From Candidatus Mycobacterium methanotrophicum (GTDB lineage Bacteria; Actinomycetota; Actinomycetes; Mycobacteriales; Mycobacteriaceae): DNA of 64,000 bases. Of this stretch, positions 35,018-46,185 are shown piece by piece. The stretch covers positions 2,914,001 to 2,978,000 of the forward strand of contig NZ_CP097320.1 in assembly GCF_023515995.1 (NCBI RefSeq), in the 5' to 3' direction. Below the pieces are notes generated by a model, which made no database searches, had not been told where the DNA came from, and worked only from the letters and a program-made list of their open reading frames with translations. Each line of letters starts with the position of its first letter. Within the stretch, counting starts at the first letter, position 1. Made by a program: the position numbers and the translations under genes.

Positions 35018-38000
35018 TGCGCCGATTCCACGTGAGCGAATAACTCGTCGAGCACGCGGCCCGATGAAGCCGCCTGCCCATTTGCATCATCCACCGAATC
35101 TTGGTGATGCGACAGCTTTTTGGCGAGGTGCTCCGTCAACGCGGCGATCGTCGGGTGATTCCAGAGCATCGTCACTGATAATTCGATACCGGTCAGTTGC
35201 TCAACCTCTCGTCGAATCGACATGGCCATCACCGAGTTGAGGCCCAACTCCGCGAACGGCCGGTCTGACTCCAGTTCCGATTCCACCAGCCGAAGTTCCC
35301 GGGCCAGCACTTGCCGCAGCTCGGTCTCGAGTTCGCGCAGCAGTTCCTCGGCGGACAACTCAGACCACGCGCGCACCGGCGTCGATTCGCCGGGCCCGGC
35401 GGAGTCAGTCGCCGACATCGGAGCCATCACCGCTTGGGCGACGTCGTAACAGTCCACATACTGCCATGCGGCGAAAGCCTCTTCCGCGCTTAGCGGTCGC
35501 GATCCGTGCCGCTCGAGCTCGTGGACCGTGACCGCGGCGTCGGCGCCGAAGCCGCGTCCCTGCCAGGCCACCCAGTCCAGGCTGACGGTATGGCAGCCTT
35601 GTCGGTGACGCGTTCGCGCCAAGCAGTCGAGGTACGCATTGGCCGCCGCGTACCCAGCCTGCCCCGGCACGCCGAACACCGTTCCCGCCGAGGCGGTCAG
35701 GTAAAAGAAGTCGAGATGCTGCGGCGGGAAAGTCATGTGCAACGACTGCGACCCGGCGATCTTCGGCCACATGACCCGCTGGAACGTGGCGTGTGTCGTC
35801 TCGGTCAGAAGTGCGCTTTCGGTGACGCCGGCGGCATGGATGACACCGCGGATCGGCGGTGACCCTTCGCGGTCGCGCTTGGCCAGCAGTATTCGAAGCG
35901 CCTCTGGCGAACCGATGTCGAGGGCCACCGCGTCGACCGTGACGCCGCGGTACTCCAGCGCTCGAATCGCGGCGATCTTGTCGTGCAGATCCGTGTCGCT
36001 GGTGCTGTCCCAGTCGCGCCTGGGCGGCAGCGGGGTGCGGCCCACCAAGATCAGCCGACGTGCACCGCGGTCCGCCAGCCAGCCGGCCATCAACAGCCCG
36101 AGTGCACCCATGCCGCCGGTGATCATGTATGCCGCGTCCGGCCGACACCGCAGTGGCTCACGCACCGGTTGACCGGAGATCGGCGCCATCGTCGAGGCGA
36201 GAAGCTCGCCGTCGCGCAGCACCAAAATCCGTTTGGCCGCCCCCGGCAAAACTTTCGACAGCGCCGTGACGCAATCCTCGACATCGTCTCCGACCGGGAC
36301 GTCGACGAGGCCGCCCCACAGGTTCGGGTGCTCGGCTGCGATGACGGCGGCGAGTCCCCACAAGCTGCTTTGCGGCAGCGCCGTTCGCGAGACGGCCTCG
36401 TGCACGCCGCGAGTGATGATCCACAGGGTTACCGGTAGGCGCTCGTGGCGGTCTGCCAGTTGGCGTACTAGATCGGCCACGTCCGACGACAGGGCGGCCG
36501 CAGACTCGATGTCGTTGTCGTTGTGGCTTGCCGGGCCTGGTTCGGCGAGGTAGACGACATACCGGGCGTCGGCGGCCCCGGCCGGGGTGTACCCGGTCTC
36601 GGTCAGCCGATCTTGCAGCTCCGCGTTGACGGCGTGCTCCCCGCCGACAACGGCGAGTGTGCCCGGCGCCGTCGCCGGGCCGTCATGGTCTTGCGACCAA
36701 GCTCGCCAGTCGATCGCATGCGCGCACGAGCGCGGATCGGCGTCGCGGCCGATAGCTTGCGCGGGTCCGGACTCGATATCCGCATATCGCAGCGATCGGA
36801 TGTCTACGCAGGTAGTGCCCTCGGGGGTGTAGACGGCGATGTCGACGACAAGTTCTTCGGTGTTGCCAGACACCCGGCGGATTTCCACGGCGCCCTGCCG
36901 GTCTCCGGAAGAGGTTGACACCCATACGCTTTCGACTGCAGCAGGCACCATGAGTCTCGCGTCGGAGGTGTCCACCAACCGGCCGACGTGGACGGCGGCG
37001 TCGAGAAGCGCGACCGTCGATTGCTCGGCCGAACAGACGTCGGCGACAAGACCGCCTGGGGTTGGCCGTAACGCTTGGACCGACCAGGCGAACGGCTGAC
37101 CATCGACGCCCCAACTCTCGAGAAGCTGGGCAGCCGACCGGATTCCGTTCTCGGCCGTCTCATGGTGGCCGTCGTCGGCGGCCGACCCGTCGATGCCGGC
37201 ACCGCCGAAGCTGGCCGGCGCCGGCGCCATCCGGCCGCTGACGTGCTTGACCCAGTGGGCGGGGGGCGCCCCGGTTGTCAAATCTGCTGCCGGCGCCGAT
37301 GACACCGTGACGGATTCGCCGTCGACGACCACCTGGATAATCCGCGGCTGGTCGACAACGATCGGGTGCTCGAATCTGACGTCGGCCACGGCTGATGCTC
37401 CGCATTCACCTACTGCGGCGCAAATAGTCTGCAGCAGTACCGACACCGGCACCACTTCAACACCGTGAATTCGATGGCAACCCGGATATGGCTTGGCCTC
37501 CGGCAGCAGCCTGGCTTGCCAAAGGCGCGTAGGAGGCGACGTCGCTACGGCGATGTGCGCTCCGAGCAGCGTGCCGAACTTCGGTGCAGACGCGGTTGTG
37601 TCCACGCGCTTCTCGGTGGCCAACCAGTGGCGGGTGTGGTGCCAGGGCGTGGTCGGGATGACCGGATGCGGCTCGGCGGGGTGATCGGTCGCAGGCGGTG
37701 CGACGGTGTGCGTGGCGTTCAGGTTGGTGTGAAAGGTCAGTGTGTCGTGAGTGTCGCGCTGCAGGGTCCCGATGCTGTGGTGATGGATCTTGCCCAGCGT
37801 GTCGCTGATCGCGTAGGTCAGCACCGGATGGGGACTGACTTCCACGAACGTGGCGTAGTTGGCCCCGGCGGCTGCCACCGCCTGGCTAAATTGCACCGGG
37901 TAACGCAAATTGGCAGCCCAATAGTTTGCATCGAATACCGGCATCGCGCCGGTGGTGGTCATAACGGGAATGGTGGGGCGGCGTGGCGACAGATCGTCTA

Positions 38001-40509
38001 GCGCCGTGCGTAATTCCGGCAGCACCGGATCAATGATCGGGTGGTGCGACGCCACGTCGACCTCGATGCGCCGGGCCAACCGATCTTGCGCCGCGACCGC
38101 CGCGATCACCGCGTCAACCTCGTCGGGCGGCCCGGCGACCACCGACTGGCGTGGCGAGGCATATACGGCCAACGTGGTTCGCGGGTAGTCAACGATCAAT
38201 GCCTCGGCGCTTTCCGGGTCCAGGTCAAGTAGCGCCATCGCGCCCTGTCCGGATAACCGTGACATGAGTCGTGAGCGGGTGGCGATGATCCGCAACCCGT
38301 CGCGGGGTGTCAACGCTTTGGCCACCACGGCCGCGGTCACCTCGCCCATCGAATGGCCGATCACCGCATCGGGTTGCACACCATAGCAACGCCACAGCTG
38401 GGTCAGCGCCAATCCCATCGCCACCAGCACCGGCTGGATGCGCTCAATGCCGACCACCGGCTTTCCGGCGGCCAGCACCTCCTGCAGCGAAAACCCCGCC
38501 TGCTCAACAAAAACCGGCTCCAACTCAGCCACCGCCGCCGCGAAGACCGGCTCATCGGCCAACAACTGCCGGCCCATGCCCGCCCACTGCGAACCCTGCC
38601 CCGAATACACGAACACCGTGCCCGCCCGGCACTGCCCCCGATGCGGGGCCACCACCCCCTCAGCCGACCCGCCCGCCGCCAACGCCCGTAACCCGGCCAC
38701 CGCCTGCTCACGATCCAACGCCGCCACCGTCGCAAACACCGCATGCCGGGCCCGATGATGATTGACGGTATGGGCCACCTCGGCCAGCGCCACACCGGCC
38801 CCCTGACCCTCCATCCACCCCGCCAGCATCCCCGCCGCCGAGGCCACCCGCTGCGCCGTCTTGCCCCCCACCACCAGCGTGGTCACCGCCGAGGCCGGCT
38901 CCGGCCCGCCCGCCGCCACAGGCCCCGGATCCGGCCCTTGCTCCACCACCACATGAGCATTGGTGCCACCGAAACCAAACGCCGACACCCCCGCCCGCCG
39001 CGGCTGACCTGTCACCGGCCAGTCACGAGGCTCATCAACAACTTTCAGTCGCAGATTGTCAAAAGGGATGAGCGGGTTAGGGTTGTCGAAGTTCAGGCTG
39101 GCCGGGATGCGCCCACGCTGCACCGCCAGCACCGCCTTGATAAACCCCGCGATCCCGGCCGCGGCCTCCAGATGACCCAGATTCGACTTCAGGGCACCGA
39201 TCAGCAGCGGAGCGCTTTCCGGGCGTCCGCGGCCCAGCACCCGTCCCAGGGCGCGGGCTTCAATGGGATCACCGAGCAACGTGCCGGTTCCATGGGCCTC
39301 GACATAGTCGACCTGACGCGGCTCGATGCCGGCATTGGCGTAGGCCGCGCGCAGCACGTCCATCTGCGCTGCCGGATTGGGCGCCATCAACCCATTGGAC
39401 CGGCCATCCTGGTTGACCGCCGAACCGCGCACCACCGCCAACACCGGATCACCGTCGGCCACGGCGTCGGCGAGCCGCTTGAGCACCACCACCCCACAGC
39501 CCTCACCACGAACAAAACCGTCGGCGCCGGCGTCAAAAGCATGACACCGACCCGTCGGCGACATCGCCTCGGCCACATCAAAACTGCGGGTCACAGCAGG
39601 CGACAGCAGCAGGTTAACCCCACCGGCAACGGCCAGGCTGGACTCACCGGCCCGCAGACTCTGGCAGGCCAGATGCACCGCGACCAGCGATGACGAACAC
39701 GCCGTATCCACCGTCACCGACGGCCCCCGCAGGTCAAGAAAATACGAAAGCCGGTTGGCGATGATGCTCAGCGCACCCCCGGTACCCGACCACGCATCCA
39801 CCTGGCTCAAATCCATCGACGCCAAATACCCGTACTCCCCGGCACAGGCCCCCACAAAAACCCCGGTCCGGCTCTGACGTAACGAATCAGCCCGAAGACC
39901 GGCATGCTCCAACGCCTCGTAGGCCACCTCCAGCAACAGCCGCTGCTGCGGATCCATCTTGGCCGCTTCCCTCGGCGAGATCTCGAAGAACTCCGCATCA
40001 AAAGCGTCGATATCGGTCAAAAACGAACCCCAACGCGTCGTGCCCGACAACGCGGCAGCCACCTCCGGCGAACCGTCATCAAAACCCGCCCACCGATCCG
40101 GCGGCACCTCCCCCACCGCGCACCGACCATCACCCAGAAACCGCCAAAAACCCTCGGGCCCAAAGACATCACCCGGGAAACGACACCCCACACCGATCAC
40201 AGCCACCGGGTCGTCAGCCGAAATTTGGTCCTGGCGCGGTACCGGCTCGGTATCGGAATCAGGTTCGCAGCTGGTAAGAAATCGCGCCAAGTCGTCGATG
40301 GTCGGGTGTTGCCATAACTCGACGGGCGACACCGGGCGCTCGAGCAATTCGGACAGCTCGCCGGAGAGCACCACCGCATCGCGGGACGAGACCCCCAAGT
40401 CTTTCAGCGAGGCGTGGAAGTCGATGTCGTCGGGACTGCATCGGACGTTGGTGACCAGGTGGTCGACAAGCCAGTGCCGAAGCGCCGGCTCATCGAGGGG
40501 GGCATTCAT
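35014..40509 (-). CDS. PpsA-like type I PKS: ACP-KS-AT-(DH-like)-KR-ACP
   Basis: 1,831 residues, near the PpsA length (1,876), from ATG 40509. The N-terminal loading ACP holds [16 protein letters not shown], like PpsA. KS ([23 protein letters not shown]) and AT ([18 protein letters not shown]) follow. A DH-like region has [10 protein letters not shown] (fits HxxxGxxxxP) but LLDAAVH in place of LDAALQ, so activity is doubtful. KR has GGMGALG and [10 protein letters not shown]. The C-terminal ACP (GLNSVMAM) ends [13 protein letters not shown]. Expected role: accept an acyl group from a FadD, extend it once and reduce it to a beta-hydroxyl. The fadD at 40653 is 143 bp upstream on the same strand. 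The stop overlaps the start of the truncated PKS by 4 bp. Confidence 0.88.
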   Translation of the reverse strand: MNAPLDEPALRHWLVDHLVTNVRCSPDDIDFHASLKDLGVSSRDAVVLSGELSELLERPVSPVELWQHPTIDDLARFLTSCEPDSDTEPVPRQDQISADDPVAVIGVGCRFPGDVFGPEGFWRFLGDGRCAVGEVPPDRWAGFDDGSPEVAAALSGTTRWGSFLTDIDAFDAEFFEISPREAAKMDPQQRLLLEVAYEALEHAGLRADSLRQSRTGVFVGACAGEYGYLASMDLSQVDAWSGTGGALSIIANRLSYFLDLRGPSVTVDTACSSSLVAVHLACQSLRAGESSLAVAGGVNLLLSPAVTRSFDVAEAMSPTGRCHAFDAGADGFVRGEGCGVVVLKRLADAVADGDPVLAVVRGSAVNQDGRSNGLMAPNPAAQMDVLRAAYANAGIEPRQVDYVEAHGTGTLLGDPIEARALGRVLGRGRPESAPLLIGALKSNLGHLEAAAGIAGFIKAVLAVQRGRIPASLNFDNPNPLIPFDNLRLKVVDEPRDWPVTGQPRRAGVSAFGFGGTNAHVVVEQGPDPGPVAAGGPEPASAVTTLVVGGKTAQRVASAAGMLAGWMEGQGAGVALAEVAHTVNHHRARHAVFATVAALDREQAVAGLRALAAGGSAEGVVAPHRGQCRAGTVFVYSGQGSQWAGMGRQLLADEPVFAAAVAELEPVFVEQAGFSLQEVLAAGKPVVGIERIQPVLVAMGLALTQLWRCYGVQPDAVIGHSMGEVTAAVVAKALTPRDGLRIIATRSRLMSRLSGQGAMALLDLDPESAEALIVDYPRTTLAVYASPRQSVVAGPPDEVDAVIAAVAAQDRLARRIEVDVASHHPIIDPVLPELRTALDDLSPRRPTIPVMTTTGAMPVFDANYWAANLRYPVQFSQAVAAAGANYATFVEVSPHPVLTYAISDTLGKIHHHSIGTLQRDTHDTLTFHTNLNATHTVAPPATDHPAEPHPVIPTTPWHHTRHWLATEKRVDTTASAPKFGTLLGAHIAVATSPPTRLWQARLLPEAKPYPGCHRIHGVEVVPVSVLLQTICAAVGECGASAVADVRFEHPIVVDQPRIIQVVVDGESVTVSSAPAADLTTGAPPAHWVKHVSGRMAPAPASFGGAGIDGSAADDGHHETAENGIRSAAQLLESWGVDGQPFAWSVQALRPTPGGLVADVCSAEQSTVALLDAAVHVGRLVDTSDARLMVPAAVESVWVSTSSGDRQGAVEIRRVSGNTEELVVDIAVYTPEGTTCVDIRSLRYADIESGPAQAIGRDADPRSCAHAIDWRAWSQDHDGPATAPGTLAVVGGEHAVNAELQDRLTETGYTPAGAADARYVVYLAEPGPASHNDNDIESAAALSSDVADLVRQLADRHERLPVTLWIITRGVHEAVSRTALPQSSLWGLAAVIAAEHPNLWGGLVDVPVGDDVEDCVTALSKVLPGAAKRILVLRDGELLASTMAPISGQPVREPLRCRPDAAYMITGGMGALGLLMAGWLADRGARRLILVGRTPLPPRRDWDSTSDTDLHDKIAAIRALEYRGVTVDAVALDIGSPEALRILLAKRDREGSPPIRGVIHAAGVTESALLTETTHATFQRVMWPKIAGSQSLHMTFPPQHLDFFYLTASAGTVFGVPGQAGYAAANAYLDCLARTRHRQGCHTVSLDWVAWQGRGFGADAAVTVHELERHGSRPLSAEEAFAAWQYVDCYDVAQAVMAPMSATDSAGPGESTPVRAWSELSAEELLRELETELRQVLARELRLVESELESDRPFAELGLNSVMAMSIRREVEQLTGIELSVTMLWNHPTIAALTEHLAKKLSHHQDSVDDANGQAASSGRVLDELFAHVESAQ
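38380..40383. repeat. 2,004-bp direct repeat, copy 2
   Basis: Second copy of the 32888-34891 repeat, inside the intact PpsA-like PKS. The repeat starts at 38380 within the AT region just before the GHSMG site and ends at 40383 in the N-terminal ACP, at the codons after VVLSGEL when read from the gene's C-terminal side. Confidence 0.9.
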
Positions 40510-40652
40510 GCGGTGACATCCAATCGGGCGACTCGGTTGAGCCGATAGCTCGAAGGCTCGATTGCTGGCATTGATACTCCCGTGCGGCTTCCGGGCCTGG
40601 CGGACTGGGCGCTCCTATGCTGTGGGCTTACTGCCACTTTGGCCGGAAGACC

Positions 40653-42386
40653 TCATGCGGGCGCGTCTAGTCGGGTGAATTCTCCGTGGTAATAACGTTC
40701 GGCGCACGCTGAGCGGCGGACTTTCCCGCTGGTAGTGATCGGGATGGAACCGGGCGACACCAAGACCACGTCTGCGACGCGTACGCCGTGCACCCCCGAA
40801 ATCGCAGACGTCACTTCGTGCTTCACGCTGTGCAGCTCCTCGTCTGAACTGTCCCGCGTCTTGAACTCAACGATCACGGCCAGCTGCTCCATGCGTTCGG
40901 TCGGGATGGAGATCGCCGCTGCACGACTCCCGGTGATCTCCTGGACCGTCGCTTCAATGTCATCGGGATAGTGATTACGCCCATCCACAATCAGCAAATC
41001 CTTGATGCGGCCGACGATGAACAGCTCACCGTCGGATATCACGCCCAAGTCGCCGGTGCGAAGCCAGGGCTCCGGTGGCGTGCCCGCGGACGGATCGACA
41101 AGTCGTCCGCCGAAGGTCCGCTCCGACAGTTCGGGGTTTCGCCAGTAGCCGCCGGCGACGTTGTCGCCGTGCACCCAGATTTCGCCGACCTCGTCGGCCG
41201 GTTTCTCGGCGCCCGTCTGGGGGTCGACGATCCGCACGGTGCAGGCGCGTGGTGCCCCATGGCCGACCAGCTCAGAACCGCCTCCGCTGTCGCAGCGCTT
41301 TGCGTGGCCGGCCGAAAGCTTCTCGTAATCGAAGCGGACGGTCGTCGGCGGACGGCCGGGGTTCGACGACGCCACATACACCATTGCCTCGGCCAAGCCG
41401 TACGAGGGCTTCAGCGCGGTGGGCGGGAGGTTGTAGCGGGAGAACCGCTCGGTGAAACGCCGAAGCGTCGCGGCGCGCACCCGTTCGGCACCGCTGAGGA
41501 TGGTGTGCACGTTGCCTAAGTCCAGCCCGGCCATGTCCTCGTCGGACGTGCGCCGCGCAGCCAGCTCGAATGCGAAGTTCGGCGCTGCCGAGAACGATCG
41601 GTTGCCGGCCAGCATCTGCAGCCACCTGGCGGGTTTCTGCAGGAAAGCCATCGGGTCAGTCAGCACCGCCGGAAAGCCCCGCAATGTCGGGGCCAGAACG
41701 CCCAGTAGCAAGCCCATGTCGTGATAGAAGGGCAACCACGAAACCATCGTGAGGCCCGGCGGCGGAACCTTTCCATTGTCCTCGAAATAGTCGGCTATCA
41801 CCTGGTCCAGGTTGGCAATCACGTTCTTGTGCGTCACCGTGACAGCCGCCGGCGCGCGAGTCGAGCCGGAGGTGTATTGCAGCAGGGCGGTTTGGGTGGG
41901 CGATATCTCGGGAGGCCGAAAGTCGGCCGGTGTGTCGAGGTCAAGGGCGTCGACGCCGATCACCGCCGGTGCAGCGCCGGGAAGCGCGTGGGCATAGCCG
42001 ACGACATCGCTTACGGCCGCCGACGTCGTCAGGATCGCGGTGGGTTCGCAGTCACTGAGCGCGGCCGATACGCGCTCGTCGTGCGCGCCGAACTGCGGAA
42101 CCGACAGCGGAACCGCGATGTAGCCGGCTGCCATGGCTCCGAGCAACCCGACGATGTAGTCCAAGCCCTGCGGAGCGCAAATCGCGACGCGGTCGCCCGG
42201 CGACCCGCACAAGGCCAGTTCGGCAGCGACGGCGTGCGCGCGCACTGAAATCTGCGACCACGTCAACGTCTCGGAATATCCGGCCGGGTCAAGTGCGTAG
42301 TCGATGAACGTGTATGCGGGCGCATCCGGACGCTGTCGGGCTTGCTCGCGCAGTACAGCGGGTATAGAGCGCTGGCCAGCAGGCAT
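40653..42386 (-). CDS. FadD26-like fatty-acyl-AMP ligase (FAAL)
   Basis: 577 residues from ATG 42386. Start ([20 protein letters not shown]), ATP loop ([20 protein letters not shown]), [39 protein letters not shown] and [16 protein letters not shown] are all intact. A Lys in the final [13 protein letters not shown] completes the active site. As a FAAL it would make acyl-AMP and load the N-terminal ACP of the PKS encoded directly downstream (40509). The pair fadD-ppsA is the normal start of a DIM operon. It is closer to fadD remnant 2 than to remnant 1, judging by the [19 protein letters not shown] block. Confidence 0.9.
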   Translation of the reverse strand: MPAGQRSIPAVLREQARQRPDAPAYTFIDYALDPAGYSETLTWSQISVRAHAVAAELALCGSPGDRVAICAPQGLDYIVGLLGAMAAGYIAVPLSVPQFGAHDERVSAALSDCEPTAILTTSAAVSDVVGYAHALPGAAPAVIGVDALDLDTPADFRPPEISPTQTALLQYTSGSTRAPAAVTVTHKNVIANLDQVIADYFEDNGKVPPPGLTMVSWLPFYHDMGLLLGVLAPTLRGFPAVLTDPMAFLQKPARWLQMLAGNRSFSAAPNFAFELAARRTSDEDMAGLDLGNVHTILSGAERVRAATLRRFTERFSRYNLPPTALKPSYGLAEAMVYVASSNPGRPPTTVRFDYEKLSAGHAKRCDSGGGSELVGHGAPRACTVRIVDPQTGAEKPADEVGEIWVHGDNVAGGYWRNPELSERTFGGRLVDPSAGTPPEPWLRTGDLGVISDGELFIVGRIKDLLIVDGRNHYPDDIEATVQEITGSRAAAISIPTERMEQLAVIVEFKTRDSSDEELHSVKHEVTSAISGVHGVRVADVVLVSPGSIPITTSGKVRRSACAERYYHGEFTRLDAPA

Positions 42387-42699
42387 CAGGACACCTTCCC
42401 TGCATCGTCTGAGCCCCCGACCGCGCCGCCCAAGGTGGTGGCAGCCTAAGAGCAGGTTAACAGAGGGCTTCGACTTCCCGGCAAGTATCGGCCTGCATCT
42501 GCACTCGGGAGCAGACAGTTAATTTACTAGAGCGCAACGAAATACGACCTCAGCCTTGACTAGACCTTGAACCCGGTGGCTGCCGTCGGATGGCAAAACT
42601 TCGGGTGCCATCGCTCTTGAACACTCAGGTTAAATTAAGGTAAGTTCAGATTCATTCTTAGCTAGGTTTGGCGCAGTTCGGCGGAGGAGGGGGAGCATC
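42387..42699. promoter_or_regulatory. Divergent promoter region, fadD / secreted-protein gene
   Basis: 313 bp between two genes that point away from each other, so promoters for both must lie here. The half near 42700 is AT-rich for this genome (42620-42665), and a strong GGCGGAGGAGGGGGAG ribosome site precedes ATG 42700. A TAGGTT hexamer near 42664 could be a -10 element for the plus-strand gene; this is weak evidence. I see no clear operator repeat. Confidence 0.45.
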
Positions 42700-44082
42700 A
42701 TGCAGTTAGTTGCACGCCCGGCTGCCATCGCGGGTTCGGCGCTGATAGCGTCCAGCCTCTTGGCGGTCACCCCGGTCTCGTCGCCACCTGATCTGCCCCG
42801 GGTGTCCAGCGCGGACGTGCGTCTGGTCGACGCCGAAAGCGGCCTGCTCGGCGACCTGGGCCTGGGCAGCCTTCCGGGCGTTTTGAGTGACGCCGGTAGC
42901 AGCTCTAGTGGTCTTCTTGACCAAAGCAGCCTGCTCTGGATCCCGTACAACATTTTCGCCGACATCGTCAACATCCCCTACACCGAGTCGCAGGCGCTGC
43001 AGGAAGATGCGTACGCCCTCGGGCCGGCGGGCTCGACCGGGGGGGTGGCGGGATGGATTCCGCCGGGCGCCACCGTGGCGGACCATGGCGTCGATGTCAT
43101 TAATGGGCAGGATTACTACACCGAGGGCGGGACCGGCAGCTGGTTGATGGAATCCATCGGCAACACCTGGGGCTGGGACAACGGCAACTGGCCGCAGTTA
43201 GACGCGCTGCTGCACTTTGTGCTGCCGCTTCAGTGGACCGAAGGTTTGGCCGAGTCAGTGCAGTCCGTCGCGCAGTCCTCGTTCATCGATGGAGCGCAGG
43301 ACGCGAACTGCGAGATTCAATGCTCCGACCCGGTGGGTTATCTCGGCGGTTGGTTGACCCATCTTGGTAACGTGTTTAGCTCGACATACCCGACAACAAC
43401 AACGGACACTATCGGGGAAAACGGCGCGGCCACCAGCGTTTTCCCGGACGGGGTCGTCAACGTCGGTCCGCCGGGCACCGAGACCACTGCCATCTGGTCG
43501 GGTCAGCAAGTGCCCTTCAATCCACTACTGGAGCCATTCGAAGCCATTTGGCAGAATGCGGTCGAAGGTCCGGCTAACAACCCGATCATGCTCCCCAATA
43601 TTGGAGATCTCTTCGACAGCGCTGTCAAACTCGGCCAAGACCTCGTCAACGACTTCGACCCGCTCATCGAGGGCAGTTTCGCTTACTGGGGCGCCGATAC
43701 GCTCTATAGCGTCCCGTCCGCGATCGGCGGACTAGTTCACGACGCCTCGTTGGGCCTCATACCGAACGAATTCGTTTTGCCCAACAACGGCGCGGAGCCC
43801 ATTACCGGGTACACCACGAATATTTCAGACGTGCTTCCGGGCCTGGAGCAGGGGTTCCAGTTCCTGCTGAATGGCCTGGAAGGCTACTTCAACCCGGCCA
43901 CCTACGGTGCAAGCGCGACAGACGCCGCGCTCGGAGCACTGAGTGATTCCGCCCCGCTCTCAAGCGAGCTCAGCGCTCTGCTGTCCAGCACCGGAACCGA
44001 CCTCGCGTCACTCGCGGGCCCGGGGCTTGGGGCAGATGTCAGCTCACTGCTTTCCGAGCTGGCAACGTCGCTCACCCCCTAG
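42700..44082 (+). CDS. Secreted mycobacterial protein of unknown function (paralogue of 566-2221)
   Basis: 460 residues from ATG 42700. A signal peptide (Arg at 6; AIAGSALIASSLLAVTPVSS) is followed by YNIFADIVNIPYTESQAL and NTWGWDNGNWPQ, the same blocks as in the protein at 566-2221. A Cys pair near residue 205 (DANCEIQCSDP) and a Ser/Leu-rich C terminus (SSELSALLSSTGTDLASL) are also shared in style. No enzyme motif is visible. It is predicted to be exported; its function is unknown. It is divergent from the fadD-PKS operon and upstream of an Rv2951c-like gene on the same strand. Confidence 0.7.
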   Translation: MQLVARPAAIAGSALIASSLLAVTPVSSPPDLPRVSSADVRLVDAESGLLGDLGLGSLPGVLSDAGSSSSGLLDQSSLLWIPYNIFADIVNIPYTESQALQEDAYALGPAGSTGGVAGWIPPGATVADHGVDVINGQDYYTEGGTGSWLMESIGNTWGWDNGNWPQLDALLHFVLPLQWTEGLAESVQSVAQSSFIDGAQDANCEIQCSDPVGYLGGWLTHLGNVFSSTYPTTTTDTIGENGAATSVFPDGVVNVGPPGTETTAIWSGQQVPFNPLLEPFEAIWQNAVEGPANNPIMLPNIGDLFDSAVKLGQDLVNDFDPLIEGSFAYWGADTLYSVPSAIGGLVHDASLGLIPNEFVLPNNGAEPITGYTTNISDVLPGLEQGFQFLLNGLEGYFNPATYGASATDAALGALSDSAPLSSELSALLSSTGTDLASLAGPGLGADVSSLLSELATSLTP

Positions 44083-44166
44083 CGTTGAGAACAACATCCC
44101 GTCAGCGCGCTCGCTAGTACGGTCGCTACCGTGACGTTGCTTGTTCGCGGGAATGCGTCGGCGCGG

Positions 44167-45120
44167 ATGGCCAAATTGCGGTTCGGCATCCTCGACGGGA
44201 TCGTCAACTCCCGCGTGTCACCGACTCTGCTGCCCGCGACGAGTTACCTGACCGCCGCCGCAACGGGCGCCGATTCGTTCTGGGTCGGTGACCATCTCAA
44301 CGCGATGTTGCCGCGCTCGCTCGCGACCCCTGAGCATTTCGGCATCGCCGCCAAACTGGTGCCCGACGTTGACGCGGTGCTCGAACCGTGGACGATGCTC
44401 GGGCACCTCGCCGCCCGCAACCGGGTTCGCCGACTGCGACTCGGCGTGTGCGTCACCGACGCCACCCGCCGCCACCCGGCAGTCACGGCGCAGGCCGCCG
44501 CAACGCTGCACCTGCTTACCCGGGGCCGTGCCATCCTCGGCATCGGGGTGGGAGAACGGGAAGGCAACGAGCCCTACGGGGCGAAGCGGATCAAGCCGGT
44601 GGCAGAGTTCGAAGAAGCCATCGCCACAATCCGCGCGCTATGGAACTCGGGCGGAAAGCCCGTTTCCCGTGATTCAGCGTACTTTCCGTTGAGCAACGCC
44701 ATGTTCGCGCTTCCGCCGTACCGCGGGAGATGGCCCCAGATCTGGATAGCGGCGCACGGCCCGCGGATGCTGCGTATCACCGGACGCTGTGCCGATGCCT
44801 GGATCCCCTTCGTGCTATCTCGGCCCGCCGACTACGCTCGCGCCCTCGAGGCCGTACGCACTGCGGCCTCCGACGCCGGTCGCGACCCCATGTCGATCGT
44901 CCCCGCGATAAACCGTGCCGTGGTCACCGGTCGAAACCGCGACGACGTAGCCGAAACGCTGGAACCCGACGAGGTCATCGACCAATTCGCCGAATGGCGC
45001 GATCATGGGCTCAGATACCCCCTCATTCTGAACGCCAGCCCACTCAATCCTCGGTTACGCAAGACATTGGCCGCTAATGCACCATTTCTGAAGATTCTTC
45101 GCGGAATTAAAAAGCTTTGA
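44167..45120 (+). CDS. Phthiodiolone-ketoreductase-like F420-dependent enzyme with an internal in-frame deletion (Rv2951c family)
   Basis: 317 residues from ATG 44167, where similarity to Rv2951c starts ([16 protein letters not shown]). LLM-fold blocks are clear: [56 protein letters not shown] and [18 protein letters not shown]. After [14 protein letters not shown] the sequence jumps to [18 protein letters not shown]. Compared with Rv2951c as I remember it (381 residues), about 65 residues are missing without a frameshift. The end, [10 protein letters not shown], is conserved. Rv2951c reduces the keto group of phthiodiolone/phenolphthiodiolone using F420. The lost segment lies in the C-terminal part of the barrel, so activity is doubtful, though the frame is intact. 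Confidence 0.85.
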   Translation: MAKLRFGILDGIVNSRVSPTLLPATSYLTAAATGADSFWVGDHLNAMLPRSLATPEHFGIAAKLVPDVDAVLEPWTMLGHLAARNRVRRLRLGVCVTDATRRHPAVTAQAAATLHLLTRGRAILGIGVGEREGNEPYGAKRIKPVAEFEEAIATIRALWNSGGKPVSRDSAYFPLSNAMFALPPYRGRWPQIWIAAHGPRMLRITGRCADAWIPFVLSRPADYARALEAVRTAASDAGRDPMSIVPAINRAVVTGRNRDDVAETLEPDEVIDQFAEWRDHGLRYPLILNASPLNPRLRKTLAANAPFLKILRGIKKL

Positions 45121-45132
45121 ACGAAAGCGCAT

Positions 45133-45831
45133 TCAGGCGTGGCCCCAGGCTCGATTGCCGTAGGTATCGAGATGCGTCACCTCGGCGACGGGCCTTCGAG
45201 TCGTGGGGCCGTAGCGCCCGCGCGGCCAGCCGAGCGGTACCACGCACAAGGGTGTCACCGAATGCGGCAACTTGAGGGCTCTGCGTGCGGACGCCACGCT
45301 CCACAGTGGCAAGGTAATCAGCGACGCACCCAACCCCATGGCGCGTGCCGCCAGCAGCAAGTTCTGCACGCTGGGATAAATCGACCCGTAGTATCCGGAT
45401 TCGGCGGCATGCGGCAGCGGCATCAGCGGCAGCTTCCCGTCCCGCACACCGAGCCGCAGACAAGCCACCACCAGGACCGGGATCTCGGTGAAGTGGTCGA
45501 CCTGCCACTGCACCGCGCGAGCCACCTTCGCCATCGACTCGTCGCGGGCAGCGACTCGGCGGATGATAGCGCGATAGTAGAGTGACCAGGCCTGCCGGTA
45601 GCGCTTGGCGAGCTTCTTTTTGATGCGGTCGTCCTTGACTACGATGAATTCCCAGTTCTGACCGTTGGCGCCGGTCGGTGCTCGCAGCGCCAGCTCGATG
45701 CATTTCAACACCACCGCGTCGTCGACGGGGTCGGGGTGCACGCGGCGCACTGCGCGCTGGGTCATCATCGCGTCGCACAACGGCATGTCGAGTCGGGCGA
45801 GCGCCTCGGCGGCGATCTGCGTGTCGGTCAT
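45133..45831 (-). CDS. Nitroreductase-family FMN oxidoreductase (paralogue of 2445-3185)
   Basis: 232 residues from ATG 45831. The flavin-site blocks MMTQRAVRRVHPDPVDDAVV and ALRAPTGANGQNWEFIVVKD are nearly the same as in the 2445-3185 protein. RYRQAWSLYYRAIIRRVAAR, GLGASLITLPLW and VPLGWPRGRYGPTT follow. It is convergent with the Rv2951c-like gene, 12 bp apart. Substrate unknown. It belongs to the paralogous flank described in the findings. Confidence 0.8.
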   Translation of the reverse strand: MTDTQIAAEALARLDMPLCDAMMTQRAVRRVHPDPVDDAVVLKCIELALRAPTGANGQNWEFIVVKDDRIKKKLAKRYRQAWSLYYRAIIRRVAARDESMAKVARAVQWQVDHFTEIPVLVVACLRLGVRDGKLPLMPLPHAAESGYYGSIYPSVQNLLLAARAMGLGASLITLPLWSVASARRALKLPHSVTPLCVVPLGWPRGRYGPTTRRPVAEVTHLDTYGNRAWGHA

Positions 45832-46185
45832 ATTCCGAAGGCGTCCTCAGTTGGCACGTCTGCGTCACGACCTTTCTGGCGGCCGCCGCTTTCCGGCACC
45901 CGAGCCGGCAAGACAGTTCCCGGCGATGGTCGGTAAATATACGCGGCGTCGGCGGCCGTGGTGGGGTGGTCCACGGTAAGCGTGGCAACGCGAAGTCGAG
46001 CCCTTCGAGCTTCCACTTCTCGACGGCGCCCATACCGGGAATGTTGTTTGAGGGGCGGCGCGAATCGGCGACCTGCCTGGTCGAGGCCATAGCCGCTTCA
46101 GCGTACGGCGCGCCTGGTGGACTGCGACAGCAAATGGGTGACCCGCCGGCGGGGAAACGCCAATCCGGCTTATAGCCTCGGGTGC
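45832..46185. other. Divergent intergenic stretch, nitroreductase / methyltransferase
   Basis: 354 bp between divergent genes, so it should contain promoters for both. Open frames here have no recognisable family. No clear operator or RNA element was seen. Confidence 0.4.

Noticed and set aside
33251..39693. Two identical 316-residue plus-strand open frames (33251-34201, 38743-39693)
   Set aside because: Both are antisense shadows of the duplicated KS domain, His/Arg-rich and without family features. Their identity only reflects the DNA repeat.
13587..42386. Mycolactone-type or MAS-type identity for the PKSs
   Set aside because: N-terminal loading ACPs, docking tails and neighbours (FadD26-like, PapA5, DrrABC) fit Pps. 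There is no multi-module Mls layout and no Mas-type ER is visible.
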